Positions 6,691-14,312 of a stretch of DNA of 26,510 bases are shown here, one piece after another. Position 1 is the first letter of the stretch. The number at the start of each line of letters is the position of its first letter. Below the pieces are notes generated by a model. That model was given only the letters and a program-made list of their open reading frames with translations. It ran no database searches and was not told where the DNA came from. The stretch comes from Bacillota bacterium (GTDB lineage: Bacteria; Bacillota; Clostridia; Acetivibrionales; DTU013), in NCBI GenBank assembly GCA_023435305.1, contig JAEYRV010000060.1, forward strand, positions 1-26,510. The letters run 5' to 3'. A program made the position numbers and the translations under genes.

Positions 6691-7137
6691 TTATATATAG
6701 TACATGATCGACCGATCCTGCTTTTGCCTTTCGGCTTCTGCGACCAGATCATCCAGTGTGATCCTGGACAATGTTTCGTTGACTGACTTATCCAGAATAT
6801 TAAAAACAGATGTACGCATGGCCGCTTCGATTTCTGGCGCTTTTTCCGGTACAGTGCCTTCCACAGCCTCAAACATTGATGTCTCAATGGCCGACAGCAC
6901 GTCCAGCACAGTTATCTGACCGGGCATTCGAACAAGCTGATAGCCGCCCTGTGCACCCTTGACCGATTTGACGATCTCGCCGCGCTTAAGCATCGAAAAG
7001 ACCTGTTCCAGGTAGATTTTAGAGATGCCCAGCCTCTCGGAGATGCTGATAACTGTAATGTATTCACCGCTGTTATACAGCTGCGCCATATTGATAACGG
7101 CTGCCAGCGCGTAGCGTCCCTTGGCGGAGATTCTCAT
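6691..7137 (-). CDS. cymR: Rrf2 family regulator, CymR-like
   Basis: A 148-aa winged-helix regulator. The N-terminus MRISAKGRYALAAVINMAQ and the recognition region ISISERLGISKIYLEQVFSMLKRGEIVKSVKGAQGGYQL are typical of Rrf2 proteins. It contains no cysteine, so it is not an Fe-S cluster protein of the IscR/NsrR kind. That agrees with CymR, the cysteine-metabolism repressor that in Bacillus and Staphylococcus works with CysK. It is the first gene of a minus-strand operon with two sulfur amino-acid enzymes and is divergent from cysK, which supports the call. GGGGAAT just upstream serves as ribosome site. It probably acts on the shared intergenic region, which carries repeated CATATAT(G) motifs. 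Confidence 0.85.
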   Translation of the reverse strand: MRISAKGRYALAAVINMAQLYNSGEYITVISISERLGISKIYLEQVFSMLKRGEIVKSVKGAQGGYQLVRMPGQITVLDVLSAIETSMFEAVEGTVPEKAPEIEAAMRTSVFNILDKSVNETLSRITLDDLVAEAERQKQDRSIMYYI

Positions 7138-7177
7138 AACATATTCCCCATTTCATATATAATTAGTATGTATTCAT

Positions 7178-7206
7178 ATAATAGGATATAGTATAGTATT
7201 TGTCAA
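7178..7206 (-). promoter_or_regulatory. Sigma-A promoter of the cymR operon
   Basis: On the minus strand, TTGACA (7206-7201) and TATTAT (7183-7178) are separated by exactly 17 bp, about 40 bp upstream of the cymR start codon. This is a near-consensus sigma-A promoter. A TTCATATA motif touches its -10 box. Confidence 0.75.
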
Positions 7207-7249
7207 TAGCATACAATTCATATATGGAAAATATTTTTTCATAAAACTA

Positions 7250-7278
7250 TTGACAAGGATTTGTTAACGCAGTATGAT
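7250..7278 (+). promoter_or_regulatory. Sigma-A promoter of cysK
   Basis: TTGACA at 7250-7255 and TATGAT at 7273-7278 are separated by 17 bp. It lies 170 bp upstream of the cysK start, giving a long 5' leader of about 165 nt. The CATATATGAAATATATG repeat lies just downstream of the expected transcription start, a good position for a repressor. Confidence 0.75.
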
Positions 7279-7449
7279 TATAGCATACTAAACATATATG
7301 AAATATATGAACGAGACTGACCGGTTGTTTTTTTTAGGTTGAGTCGACTAAGTCCAACAGAACAAAACTGATATTTAAAAAACAAAAAAGGTTGAGTGGT
7401 AAATTTCAAGGTATAATAAATATTGTGAGTTAAATAAGGAGGATGTGTT

Positions 7450-8385
7450 ATGTCAAAAATTTTCAAGAACCTTACCGATCTGATTGGAAAAACACCGCTG
7501 TTGGAGCTTTCCAACTATGAGAAAAAGCATAAGCTTGGCGCGACTGTCATAGGCAAGCTGGAATACTTCAATCCTGCAGGCAGCGTTAAGGACAGAATTG
7601 GCAAAGCGATGATCGATGACGCAGAGGCCAAAGGGCTGCTGAATCCCGATTCAGTAATTATCGAACCGACCAGCGGCAACACCGGTATTGGTCTTGCCTC
7701 AGTTGCGGCATCACGCGGTTACCGTATTATCCTCACAATGCCTGAGACAATGAGCGTAGAGCGCAGAAACCTTTTGAAGGCATACGGAGCTGAGCTGGTT
7801 CTGACCGAAGGCTCCAAGGGAATGTCTGGTGCCATCGCCAAGGCAAAGGAGCTGGCAGCGGAAATCCCGAATTCCTTTATCCCCGGCCAATTTGTAAACC
7901 CTGCAAATCCTAAGGTCCATAGAGAGACCACCGGCCCTGAGATATGGGATGATACAGACGGTAAAGTGGACTTCCTGGTATCCGGTATCGGCACCGGCGG
8001 CACTATCACCGGCGCAGGCGAATACCTCAAGTCAAAGAATCCGAATATCAAGGTTATCGCAGTGGAGCCGGATGCTTCTCCCGTACTGTCGGGCGGCAAT
8101 CCTGGACCGCATAAGATCCAGGGTATCGGAGCGGGCTTTGTTCCGGAAGTTTTGAATACAAAGATATTTGATGAGATCATCCGTGTGAAAAACGAAGATG
8201 CTTTTACAGCCGGACGTGAGCTGTCCCGTACAGAAGGTCTCCTGATCGGCATATCCTCCGGTGCGGCAGTCTGGGCAGCGACCGAGCTTGCCAAACGCCC
8301 CGAGAATGCCGGGAAGACTATAGTAGTCATTCTGCCGGACACCGGCGAACGCTATCTGTCAACTCCGCTGTTCTCCGAGCAATAA
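7450..8385 (+). CDS. cysK: Cysteine synthase A (O-acetylserine sulfhydrylase)
   Basis: Makes cysteine from O-acetylserine and sulfide; cytoplasmic, PLP-dependent fold type II. The 311 aa are the standard length. Seen: LIGKTPLLEL near the N-terminus, PLP lysine K47 in NPAGSVKDR, the substrate loop EPTSGNTG at 72-79, the phosphate-binding GIGTGGT near 180, and the C-terminal ISSGAA and LPDTGERYLST. AAGGAGG directly upstream fixes the ATG. It is monocistronic: a hairpin terminator lies about 100 bp downstream. It is divergent from the cymR operon. In Firmicutes CysK also binds CymR as co-repressor, so regulation by the neighbouring regulator is likely. Confidence 0.95.
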   Translation: MSKIFKNLTDLIGKTPLLELSNYEKKHKLGATVIGKLEYFNPAGSVKDRIGKAMIDDAEAKGLLNPDSVIIEPTSGNTGIGLASVAASRGYRIILTMPETMSVERRNLLKAYGAELVLTEGSKGMSGAIAKAKELAAEIPNSFIPGQFVNPANPKVHRETTGPEIWDDTDGKVDFLVSGIGTGGTITGAGEYLKSKNPNIKVIAVEPDASPVLSGGNPGPHKIQGIGAGFVPEVLNTKIFDEIIRVKNEDAFTAGRELSRTEGLLIGISSGAAVWAATELAKRPENAGKTIVVILPDTGERYLSTPLFSEQ

Positions 8386-8485
8386 GTATACTTTTGTGGG
8401 ATATGAGATTGCAGGATATGAGAAATACGCGATATTAGGGTTGCTTGGTATGAGTATCGCGTGATATGAGATTATGTGACATGAG

Positions 8486-8517
8486 GAGCCGCCCTCAATA
8501 ATGGGACGGCTCTTTTT
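8486..8517 (+). terminator. Rho-independent terminator after cysK
   Basis: GAGCCGCCC, a loop TCAATAAT, GGGACGGCTC (one bulged A) and then TTTTT form a classic intrinsic terminator. The preceding 8386-8485 contains repeated GATATGAGA words and no gene. Confidence 0.85.
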
Positions 8518-8532
8518 GATGGCACCCGGTCC

Positions 8533-8577
8533 GGATTATGTTAACAAGGTAGGACTTTACCTGAATTTTGGACCACT
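8533..8577 (+). repeat. GTAGGACT interspersed repeat, copy 1
   Basis: GGATTATGTTAACAAG and then GTAGGACTTTACCTGAATTT and TGGACCACT match three copies at about 13888-14108. It is the most diverged copy (ACCTG for ACTTG). No transposase lies between it and the flanking genes. The remainder of 8578-8785 shows no convincing gene. Confidence 0.65.
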
Positions 8578-8785
8578 GCCCCCCCGTGTGATCCCCAATG
8601 CATCAAATATTCCATCAACGGTACCAGTGTATAGCTGATCTGGCAGGCAAAGGTGACATGCATATGTATACACTATGAACATATCGACATCCATCCCGTA
8701 GATGGATTGACGTTCAGAGAACAATTGTATATACGGGAAAATATTGATATCATTAGTGCAGTAAACGTTTGTCAAAGGAGTAATT

Positions 8786-10207
8786 ATGATCGATATCAAT
8801 AAAGCGTCAATTGCTGAGCTTCAAAAGGAAATGGATGGTGGAAGCCTTTCTTCCGTTGAGCTTGTCAGGTACTACATTGAGAGGATCGCCAAATACGACA
8901 AGGATGGTCCGGGATTAAACTCTATACTTGAGCTTAACCCTGACCTGTTTTTCATTGCGGAGGCATTGGATGATGAAAGGCGAAAAAAGGGGAAAAGGGG
9001 TCTGATGCATGGGATCCCGGTAACCGTAAAAGACAACATCAATACCGGCGATAAAATGCATACCAGCGGAGGGTCATTGGCCCTTGCCGATTCATATGCT
9101 CCTGAAGATGCTTCTGTTATTAGAAAGCTTCGGGAGGCCGGAGCGATCATCATGGGCAAATCCAATATGACTGAGTTCGCCAATTTCATGGCTGAAAATA
9201 TGCCAAACGGCTACAGTTCCAGAGGCGGGCAGGTCCTTAACCCGTATGATAATACAAAGGATCCCTCCGGTTCGAGTTCAGGCTCGGCGGTTGCGGTAAC
9301 ATCCAATTTCTGCACAGCGGCAGTTGGTACTGAAACTGACGGCTCAATTTTAAGTCCATCGTGTGTAAATCGTATTGTCGGCATAAAACCTACAGTAGGG
9401 CTGGTCAGCAGAAGCGGCATCATCCCTATCAGTTACAGCCAGGATACCGCAGGTCCAATGGCAAAAACAGTCTCAGATGCTGCAATTCTGTTAAGTGCCA
9501 TGATTGGAGCCGATGACAAAGATCCCGCCACATGGGGAAGTGAAAATGTTCAGCCGGAACAATTGTTGAATGCTGTAAATAATCCGGATATAAAGGGTTT
9601 GCGAATCGGTGTCAGCATTGTTTACTATGAATTAGCTACTCCGAAGCAGCAACAAATACTGGATGAAGCAATAAGTGTAATGCAGCAAAAGGGAGCTGTT
9701 ATTATAAAACAAGATGAATTATCTCAGGGTCCGGCTGAAGAATCCTCTGTTTTGGGCCATGAGTTCAAATCAGGGATCAACTACTATTTGTCGAAGCTTG
9801 GGCACCATAGTATAAAAACACTGTCAGATATTATAGAATTCAATAAGGCGCATGCCGATAAAGCATTAAAACATGGTCAGGAAACACTTGAGCGTTCAGA
9901 GCAGACCAGCGGGACTCTTACCGAAAGTAAATACATTTTCGACAGGATACGCGATGTCGATTTTTCCAGAAAAAACGGTATAGATATATTAATGAACGGA
10001 TATGAGATGGATGCACTTATGTTCCTTGAACCTACAAGTATTGCAGCTATTTCCGGCTACCCATCGATCATTGTGCCTGCCGGTACAGAAAACGGTACGC
10101 CATACGGAGTTCAATTCGTCGGAAAGCCATTTAGTGAACCTACAATAATCAAATTGGCCTATGTGTATGAGCAGGCGACAGAACACCGTATCGACCCGAT
10201 TTTGTAG
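8786..10207 (+). CDS. Amidase signature (AS) family hydrolase
   Basis: A 473-aa Ser-cisSer-Lys amidase that hydrolyses an amide bond in an unknown substrate. The triad is visible: K82 in VTVKDNINTGDKM, cis-Ser at about S163 in DPSGSSSGSA, and nucleophile S187 in TETDGSILSPS. The 24-residue spacing between the two serines equals that of the family. Other family text: GLMHGIPVTVKDN, VGIKPTVGLVSR, SQDTAGPMAKTVSDAA and the C-terminal YGVQFVGKPFSE. It is a standalone enzyme rather than GatA: the tripartite gatB/gatC neighbours are absent and the sequence resembles peptide amidase/6-aminohexanoate hydrolase-type members. The start ATG follows AAAGGAGTAATT. No signal peptide is visible. An SLH gene fragment abuts its stop codon. 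Confidence 0.9.
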   Translation: MIDINKASIAELQKEMDGGSLSSVELVRYYIERIAKYDKDGPGLNSILELNPDLFFIAEALDDERRKKGKRGLMHGIPVTVKDNINTGDKMHTSGGSLALADSYAPEDASVIRKLREAGAIIMGKSNMTEFANFMAENMPNGYSSRGGQVLNPYDNTKDPSGSSSGSAVAVTSNFCTAAVGTETDGSILSPSCVNRIVGIKPTVGLVSRSGIIPISYSQDTAGPMAKTVSDAAILLSAMIGADDKDPATWGSENVQPEQLLNAVNNPDIKGLRIGVSIVYYELATPKQQQILDEAISVMQQKGAVIIKQDELSQGPAEESSVLGHEFKSGINYYLSKLGHHSIKTLSDIIEFNKAHADKALKHGQETLERSEQTSGTLTESKYIFDRIRDVDFSRKNGIDILMNGYEMDALMFLEPTSIAAISGYPSIIVPAGTENGTPYGVQFVGKPFSEPTIIKLAYVYEQATEHRIDPIL

Positions 10208-10209
10208 TT

Positions 10210-10689
10210 GATTATCAGTATCTCCCTGCAATGATGCGAAAACTATGTAAATACAACGGCAAGCAGACCGACTGGAGCGATCCCGACTCGCCGGTGACAG
10301 TGAACATTCCATATACACCGGCGGCAGAGATTTCAGCCCTGATGACGAATTTAACGCGGGGCGATTTCCTTGTGATGCTGATGAAAGCCTACGACATCGC
10401 ACCGGATTTAGCACCGGATTTAGCACCGGGTAAGGAGATCACACGCCAGGAAATGTTCACCCTGCTATACAATGCGCTTAAGGTCATCAAGAGGCTGCCC
10501 CATGGAGATTCAGGCAATAAACTGTCGGACTTCAGTGATGCCGGACAGATCAGCCTCTGGGCGAATGAGGCCCTGACGCTGCTGGTTGAGACCGGCATGG
10601 TCAGCGGTGACGCCGGAAAACTGTCTCCGACGGACACGACCACCAGGATGGAAATGGAGCAGGTGCTGTATAATCTGTTGGGTCAGTAA
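10210..10689 (+). pseudogene. Internally deleted S-layer-homology protein remnant
   Basis: The open frame begins right after the amidase stop as DYQYLPAMM, with no ribosome site. WSDPDSPVTVNIPYTP resembles the pre-SLH region of clostridial S-layer proteins. It is followed directly by SLH pieces: TRGDFLVMLMKAYDI, EITRQEMFTLLYNALK, FSDAGQISLWANEALTLL and LSPTDTTTRMEMEQVLYNLLG. At least two internal segments seem missing, one between IPYTPAAEI and LTRGDF and one between DIAPD and APGKEIT. The second junction carries an in-frame GCACCGGATTTA duplication (LAPDLAP). The piece expected in the second gap (NTYYTGYL...VGNN) is present 3.4 kb away at 14128-14229. It probably cannot make a functional surface protein: no signal peptide. 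Confidence 0.7.
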
Positions 10690-10718
10690 AAGTAAATAAT
10701 TGACAAATAGTACTTTGG

Positions 10719-10760
10719 CGCACCTCTTCATAATGGAATAAAAACCAGTGGAGAGGTGCG
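10719..10760. repeat. 42-bp palindromic element, copy 1
   Basis: CGCACCTCTTC at 10719-10729 pairs with GGAGAGGTGCG at 10750-10760 around a loop of about 20 nt (ATAATGGAATAAAAACCAGT). Two more copies lie at 14223 and 16312. No T-run follows, so it is not an ordinary terminator. Confidence 0.8.
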
Positions 10761-10764
10761 TTAG

Positions 10765-10866
10765 CAATTCTTCGGCCGAACAGCGGTCAATAGGGAATTT
10801 CTGCACATACCGGCCATAAGCAATATTGGTGGCAGTGAAGAGCTGTATCACCAGTTGCTGGAGTAA
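10765..10866 (+). pseudogene. Possible C-terminal remnant, Hpt-like
   Basis: A 33-codon frame follows a TAG and reads ...FLHIPAISNIGGSEELYHQLLE then TAA. IPAI..IGGSEELYHQLL resembles the opening helix of histidine phosphotransfer (Hpt) domains (IPGID...GG.EELY..LL). There is no start codon or ribosome site. It lies just before a response-regulator gene, which makes the reading attractive, but the match is short. The rest of 10690-11029 holds the palindrome and no other gene. Confidence 0.25.
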
Positions 10867-11029
10867 TATTAAAATGAGAATAAAGGTGCTGCGGACAAGC
10901 TTGATTCAGCGGTTCATGAGGAAGATACATGAGGAAGATGCATGAGGAAATAAACTGTTTATGGTAAACGATTACAGGGAATGATTACTAAAGACATGAA
11001 AATATTTTTGCCAGGAAGGGGGACCCAAA

Positions 11030-13654
11030 ATGCAGATCAAGATTTTGGCTGTTGATGATTCGGCAACATACAGGTTTAATATTGAAAGAATATTGAGTGA
11101 TTATTGCGTATTCACTGCATGCGACGGCGTGGAGGCCATGCGCGTGCTTGAGGAGCAAGATGGGATAAGCATTGTGCTGCTTGACCTGAATATGCCTAAT
11201 ATGAATGGGTTCCAGGTCCTGGAGGCTATGAGAAACGACGCACGCTTCAAAAAGATACGCACGCTTATACTGACCGATAATGATAAACCGGAAAATGAAA
11301 TAATGGGTTTGAGGATGGGCGCTACAGACTATATCCGCAAACCGATCCACATGGATTCACTGAGAGCCAGGATCGAGCTCCATGCCGCTTTGCTGCAAGC
11401 CCAGCATGTGCTGGAACAGCAGTTGGCCGAGCAGATGATTTCATTTGACATGATTTTCGATCAGTCTCCCATCGGTATCGTGATTTCAAGCGCCTATAGC
11501 CCGGATAATAATCCGGATCAAACTTTTGAAACTATGGAAAAGATCAACCCGATGTTTGAGAAGATCACTGGCAGGACAAAGGAAGAGCTGTTCAATACAG
11601 GATGGGTAAACATAACACATCCTGATGATATCGAGGAAGATCTGAAAAAGCTCAAGAGGCTCCAAACGGGCAAAATCAGCGTTTATTCGAACGAGAAGAG
11701 GTATATCAGGCCCGATGGTTCCATCGTATGGGTACATATGGTTGTCGCTCCGCTTGTTTTATCAGGCGATCAGCAATTCAGGCATATCTGTCTTGTCCAG
11801 GATATCACCGAACGAAAGAAGATCGAGGAGGCCCTGAATGAGAGTGAACGCAGCAAATCTGTCCTCCTTGCCAACATTCCGGGGCTTGCATACAGGTGCA
11901 GCTACGACCGCGACTGGACGATGCAGTATGTTTCAGAGGGATGTTACAATCTTACCGGCTATCGCCCGGAGAGTTTGATGTACAATAGGGAACTTTCATA
12001 TAATGATATCATATCCCCTGAGTACCGCGAAGCTTTATGGATGGAATGGGAGAAGGTCATTGCGCTGAGGCTGCCGTTCAAATATGAGTATGAAATAATA
12101 ACTGCCGATGGCGGGAAAAAGTGGGTCCTGGAGATGGGACAGGTCATTTATGACGATGACGGCGGTGTCGAAGCCCTGGAAGGGATCGTTCTTGACATAT
12201 CGGACCGCAAAGAGATGGAAAATACCCTGATTTATAATAGCAAGCATGACAGATGGACGGGACTGTATAACCTCGAATATCTGGGGTCATTGCTTCAAAA
12301 GGATGCCGGAAAGAAGGGCGGGCAGAAAGCCGGGCAGAAGGCAGGGCAGACGGAGAAGGCAAGAAGAGCGCTTGTTGGCATAAATTTAAGTGCGGTCCAG
12401 CTTATAACTGCCAAGTACGGGTTCCAGTACACGCTGAAGCTGCTAAAAAAAACAGCTGAGGCTCTCAGTCAGTATTGCACTGACAGTTGTATGCTGTTCA
12501 AAACTTATCAAACCAGTTTCATTTTCTATATCACCGACTACGAGAATAAAAATGAATTGGTGGAATTCGGACGAAACATTGCAAATTTGTTGGAGCCTTT
12601 GTTCATTAAGGAAAGGATCAGCGGCAGCATAGGGATCCTCGAGATCGGAGAGGACCAGGATGAAACCGAATCGGATATACTTTTAAGAAGGCTCCTTATC
12701 GCCTCTGAAAAGGCTGTCAGTATATATGGCGAGGACTTTGAGATCTGTTTTTACGATGAAGAGCTTGAGACCCTGGTCAACCGGGAAAGAGACATCATTG
12801 AAGCTCTGGGGCATATAGCGGCGGATGAGAATAATGCAGATGAGAATAATGAGGATGAGAGTAATGCGGATGAGAGTAATGCATATGAGTATAATGAGGA
12901 TGAGAATAAAAACGATGCGTTGTATTTGCAGTATCAGCCGATCATGGACCTGAAAACCGGTGCGATCATAGATTTTGAGGCGTTGGCCAGATTAAGGACG
13001 GAAAAGCTTGGCCTGGTCCCGCCTGTGGAATTTATTCCCCTTGCAGAGAAAACAAAGCTCATAGTACCAATCGGTGATAAAGTGATAGTTCAGGCGTTTC
13101 GTTTTTCGAAAAGGCTCAAGGAGTTCGGCTTTGAGGATATCGGCGTGATGATCAATATTTCGGCCATCCAGCTCCTGGAATCTGATTTCACAGACAGGCT
13201 TTTTGATTTGGTGAGGGAGTTGCAGATCGACCCGAAAATGGTTGGATTCGAGGTCACCGAATCTGTCTTTTTCTCCGACTTTGAATATATCAACAGCATT
13301 ATCAATAAAATGTGCGACGCAGGGTTCCACATAGCCATAGATGACTTCGGGACCGGCTATTCCTCACTGGCCAGGGAAAAGGAACTGAAAGTCGACTGTA
13401 TGAAGATCGACAAGTATTTTATCGACAGACTGCTGGAGGAGGACCCGGATAAGGAAATAACAAGCGACATAATCTCGATGTCACATAAGCTGGGCCATTA
13501 CACGATTGCCGAAGGAGTGGAGCACGAGAGCCAGCTGCAATACCTGAAGCAGTATAACTGCGACATGATACAGGGCTACCTGGTCAGTAAGCCACTTGAC
13601 GAGGATGCAGCTATTGAATTTCTGAAGAAATATGGTGTCAGGCACGGCGATTAG
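11030..13654 (+). CDS. REC-PAS-PAS-degenerate GGDEF-EAL c-di-GMP phosphodiesterase
   Basis: An 874-aa cytoplasmic signalling protein predicted to degrade cyclic di-GMP. Domains: REC at 1-120 (D9/D10, phospho-acceptor D52 in LLDLNMP, DYIRKP), PAS at about 135-268 ending in DITERKK, PAS at about 275-395 ending in DISDRKE, a GGDEF-like domain at about 398-590, an acidic linker at about 598-632, and EAL at about 633-870. The GGDEF signature is lost: the expected RxGGDEF position reads FKTYQTSFIFY, so cyclase activity is unlikely. EAL residues look complete: E650 in FEALARL, NIS, EVTES, D771-D772 in IDDFGTGYSSL, K of KIDKYF, EGVEHESQL and QGYLVSKPL. GGAAGGGGG precedes the ATG. The linker and a KAGQKAGQ stretch near 430 are encoded by short tandem repeats. 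A partner kinase is not adjacent. Confidence 0.93.
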   Translation: MQIKILAVDDSATYRFNIERILSDYCVFTACDGVEAMRVLEEQDGISIVLLDLNMPNMNGFQVLEAMRNDARFKKIRTLILTDNDKPENEIMGLRMGATDYIRKPIHMDSLRARIELHAALLQAQHVLEQQLAEQMISFDMIFDQSPIGIVISSAYSPDNNPDQTFETMEKINPMFEKITGRTKEELFNTGWVNITHPDDIEEDLKKLKRLQTGKISVYSNEKRYIRPDGSIVWVHMVVAPLVLSGDQQFRHICLVQDITERKKIEEALNESERSKSVLLANIPGLAYRCSYDRDWTMQYVSEGCYNLTGYRPESLMYNRELSYNDIISPEYREALWMEWEKVIALRLPFKYEYEIITADGGKKWVLEMGQVIYDDDGGVEALEGIVLDISDRKEMENTLIYNSKHDRWTGLYNLEYLGSLLQKDAGKKGGQKAGQKAGQTEKARRALVGINLSAVQLITAKYGFQYTLKLLKKTAEALSQYCTDSCMLFKTYQTSFIFYITDYENKNELVEFGRNIANLLEPLFIKERISGSIGILEIGEDQDETESDILLRRLLIASEKAVSIYGEDFEICFYDEELETLVNRERDIIEALGHIAADENNADENNEDESNADESNAYEYNEDENKNDALYLQYQPIMDLKTGAIIDFEALARLRTEKLGLVPPVEFIPLAEKTKLIVPIGDKVIVQAFRFSKRLKEFGFEDIGVMINISAIQLLESDFTDRLFDLVRELQIDPKMVGFEVTESVFFSDFEYINSIINKMCDAGFHIAIDDFGTGYSSLAREKELKVDCMKIDKYFIDRLLEEDPDKEITSDIISMSHKLGHYTIAEGVEHESQLQYLKQYNCDMIQGYLVSKPLDEDAAIEFLKKYGVRHGD
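12822..12912 (+). repeat. 15-bp coding tandem repeat in the interdomain linker
   Basis: About six units of GCGGATGAGAATAAT and variants (GAT-GAG-AGT-AAT, TAT-GAG-TAT-AAT) encode (A/E)DE(N/S)N. It lies between the degenerate GGDEF domain and the EAL domain. Being a multiple of three, changes in copy number would lengthen or shorten the linker without a frameshift. Confidence 0.85.
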
Positions 13655-13735
13655 GCGCAAAGGCGCACTTATGCACTTAGGCTCCCTCAGGCGTTCAGGC
13701 GCGATCAGGCGCACTAAGGTGCACTAGGGCACACT
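13655..13735. repeat. Degenerate AGGCGCAC direct-repeat tract
   Basis: Immediately after the EAL gene stop, words such as AGGCGCA, AGGCGCAC, AGGCGTTC, AGGCGCGATC, AGGTGCAC and AGGGCACAC recur at roughly 8-16 bp intervals. There is no open frame and no clear hairpin with a T-run. It could be slippage-derived filler. From 13736 to 13887 I see nothing recognisable. Confidence 0.5.
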
Positions 13736-13887
13736 GGCGGCATTTCACGATAACGGTATGGACAAATGTTATAGACAAATGAAATGAACAAACGGGAACA
13801 GGGTCATCTATGAAATTCACCTGCTTCGCATCCCCATTTCCCCCACCGTTCCCACTCGTCCGCCACCCATTCGCCCCCTATATCCGA

Positions 13888-14108
13888 TTACGGTAAACTA
13901 AGTAGGACTGTACTTGAATTTCTGTCCACTTTTAAAAGGCGGATGGTCCATTTTTCAAGTTTAGTCTAGAATTTATTGAATAATACGGTATTTTAGCCAA
14001 ATAACGGCGTGTAACTCCCGATTATGGTAAACAAAGTAGGACTGTACTTGAATTTCGGACCACTCAATGAATAAAAGTAGGACTATACTTGAATTTCTGT
14101 CCAATCCA
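13888..14108 (+). repeat. GTAGGACT interspersed repeats, copies 2-4
   Basis: Three copies lie at about 13888-13931, 14018-14061 and 14068-14104. Each contains AGTAGGACTGTACTTGAATT (TATACTTG in the last) followed by TCTGTCCA or TCGGACCA. The first two also share the upstream GATTAYGGTAAACWAAG. All have the same orientation, which is also that of copy 1 at 8533. They may be multiple terminal binding sites left by an insertion sequence; no transposase remains. Confidence 0.75.
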
Positions 14109-14127
14109 CTCGCGTTTTTCAATACAG

Positions 14128-14229
14128 TTCAACTTCTCTGACACAGGCAATACATACTATACCGGGTATCTGTCGGCGGCCAGACGGTTCGGCATATCTG
14201 CAGGAGTGGGCAACAATATATGCGCACCC
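14128..14229 (+). pseudogene. SLH domain fragment
   Basis: FNFSDTGNTYYTGYLSAARR followed by FGISAGVGNNICAP is the central part of a clostridial SLH repeat. It has no start, no signal peptide and no continuation: the 42-bp palindrome at 14223 begins inside the last codons. It corresponds to the segment missing between DIAPD and APGKEIT in the SLH remnant at 10210-10689. Confidence 0.65.
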
Positions 14230-14264
14230 CTTCATACTGAAATAAGAACTAGTGAAGAGGTGCG
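14223..14264. repeat. 42-bp palindromic element, copy 2
   Basis: CGCACCCCTTCA at 14223-14234 pairs with TGAAGAGGTGCG at 14253-14264 with one mismatch. The loop CTGAAATAAGAACTAG is similar to that of copies 1 and 3. It truncates the SLH fragment at 14128. Confidence 0.8.
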
Positions 14265-14312
14265 TAAATTCTGCCTTATGTGGCGTATACTACGTCTGTG
14301 CAAGGGCTGCCG

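Larger units (their letters stand above)
7152..7310. promoter_or_regulatory. Repeated TTCATATAT motifs, candidate CymR operators
   Basis: The divergent region contains TTTCATATAT at 7151-7160, TATTCATATA at 7171-7180, AATTCATATATGG at about 7215-7227 and AACATATATGAAATATATGA at 7291-7310. They flank or overlap both promoters. Their recurrence between a CymR-like gene and cysK makes them candidate operators. This is inferred from position and repetition, since I cannot match a known operator exactly. The rest of 7138-7449 holds an AGTCGACT palindrome near 7345 and no gene. Confidence 0.4.

Noticed and set aside
7719..8342. 207-codon minus-strand frame inside cysK
   Set aside because: It is fully antisense to cysK, whose motifs and ribosome site are unambiguous.
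8557..8799. 80-codon minus-strand frame between cysK and the amidase gene
   Set aside because: There is no ribosome site, it overlaps the GTAGGACT repeat and the amidase start, and its text is not protein-like.
10719..10760. Rho-independent terminator
   Set aside because: The palindrome has no following T-run, and copy 3 lies immediately before a start codon rather than after a gene.
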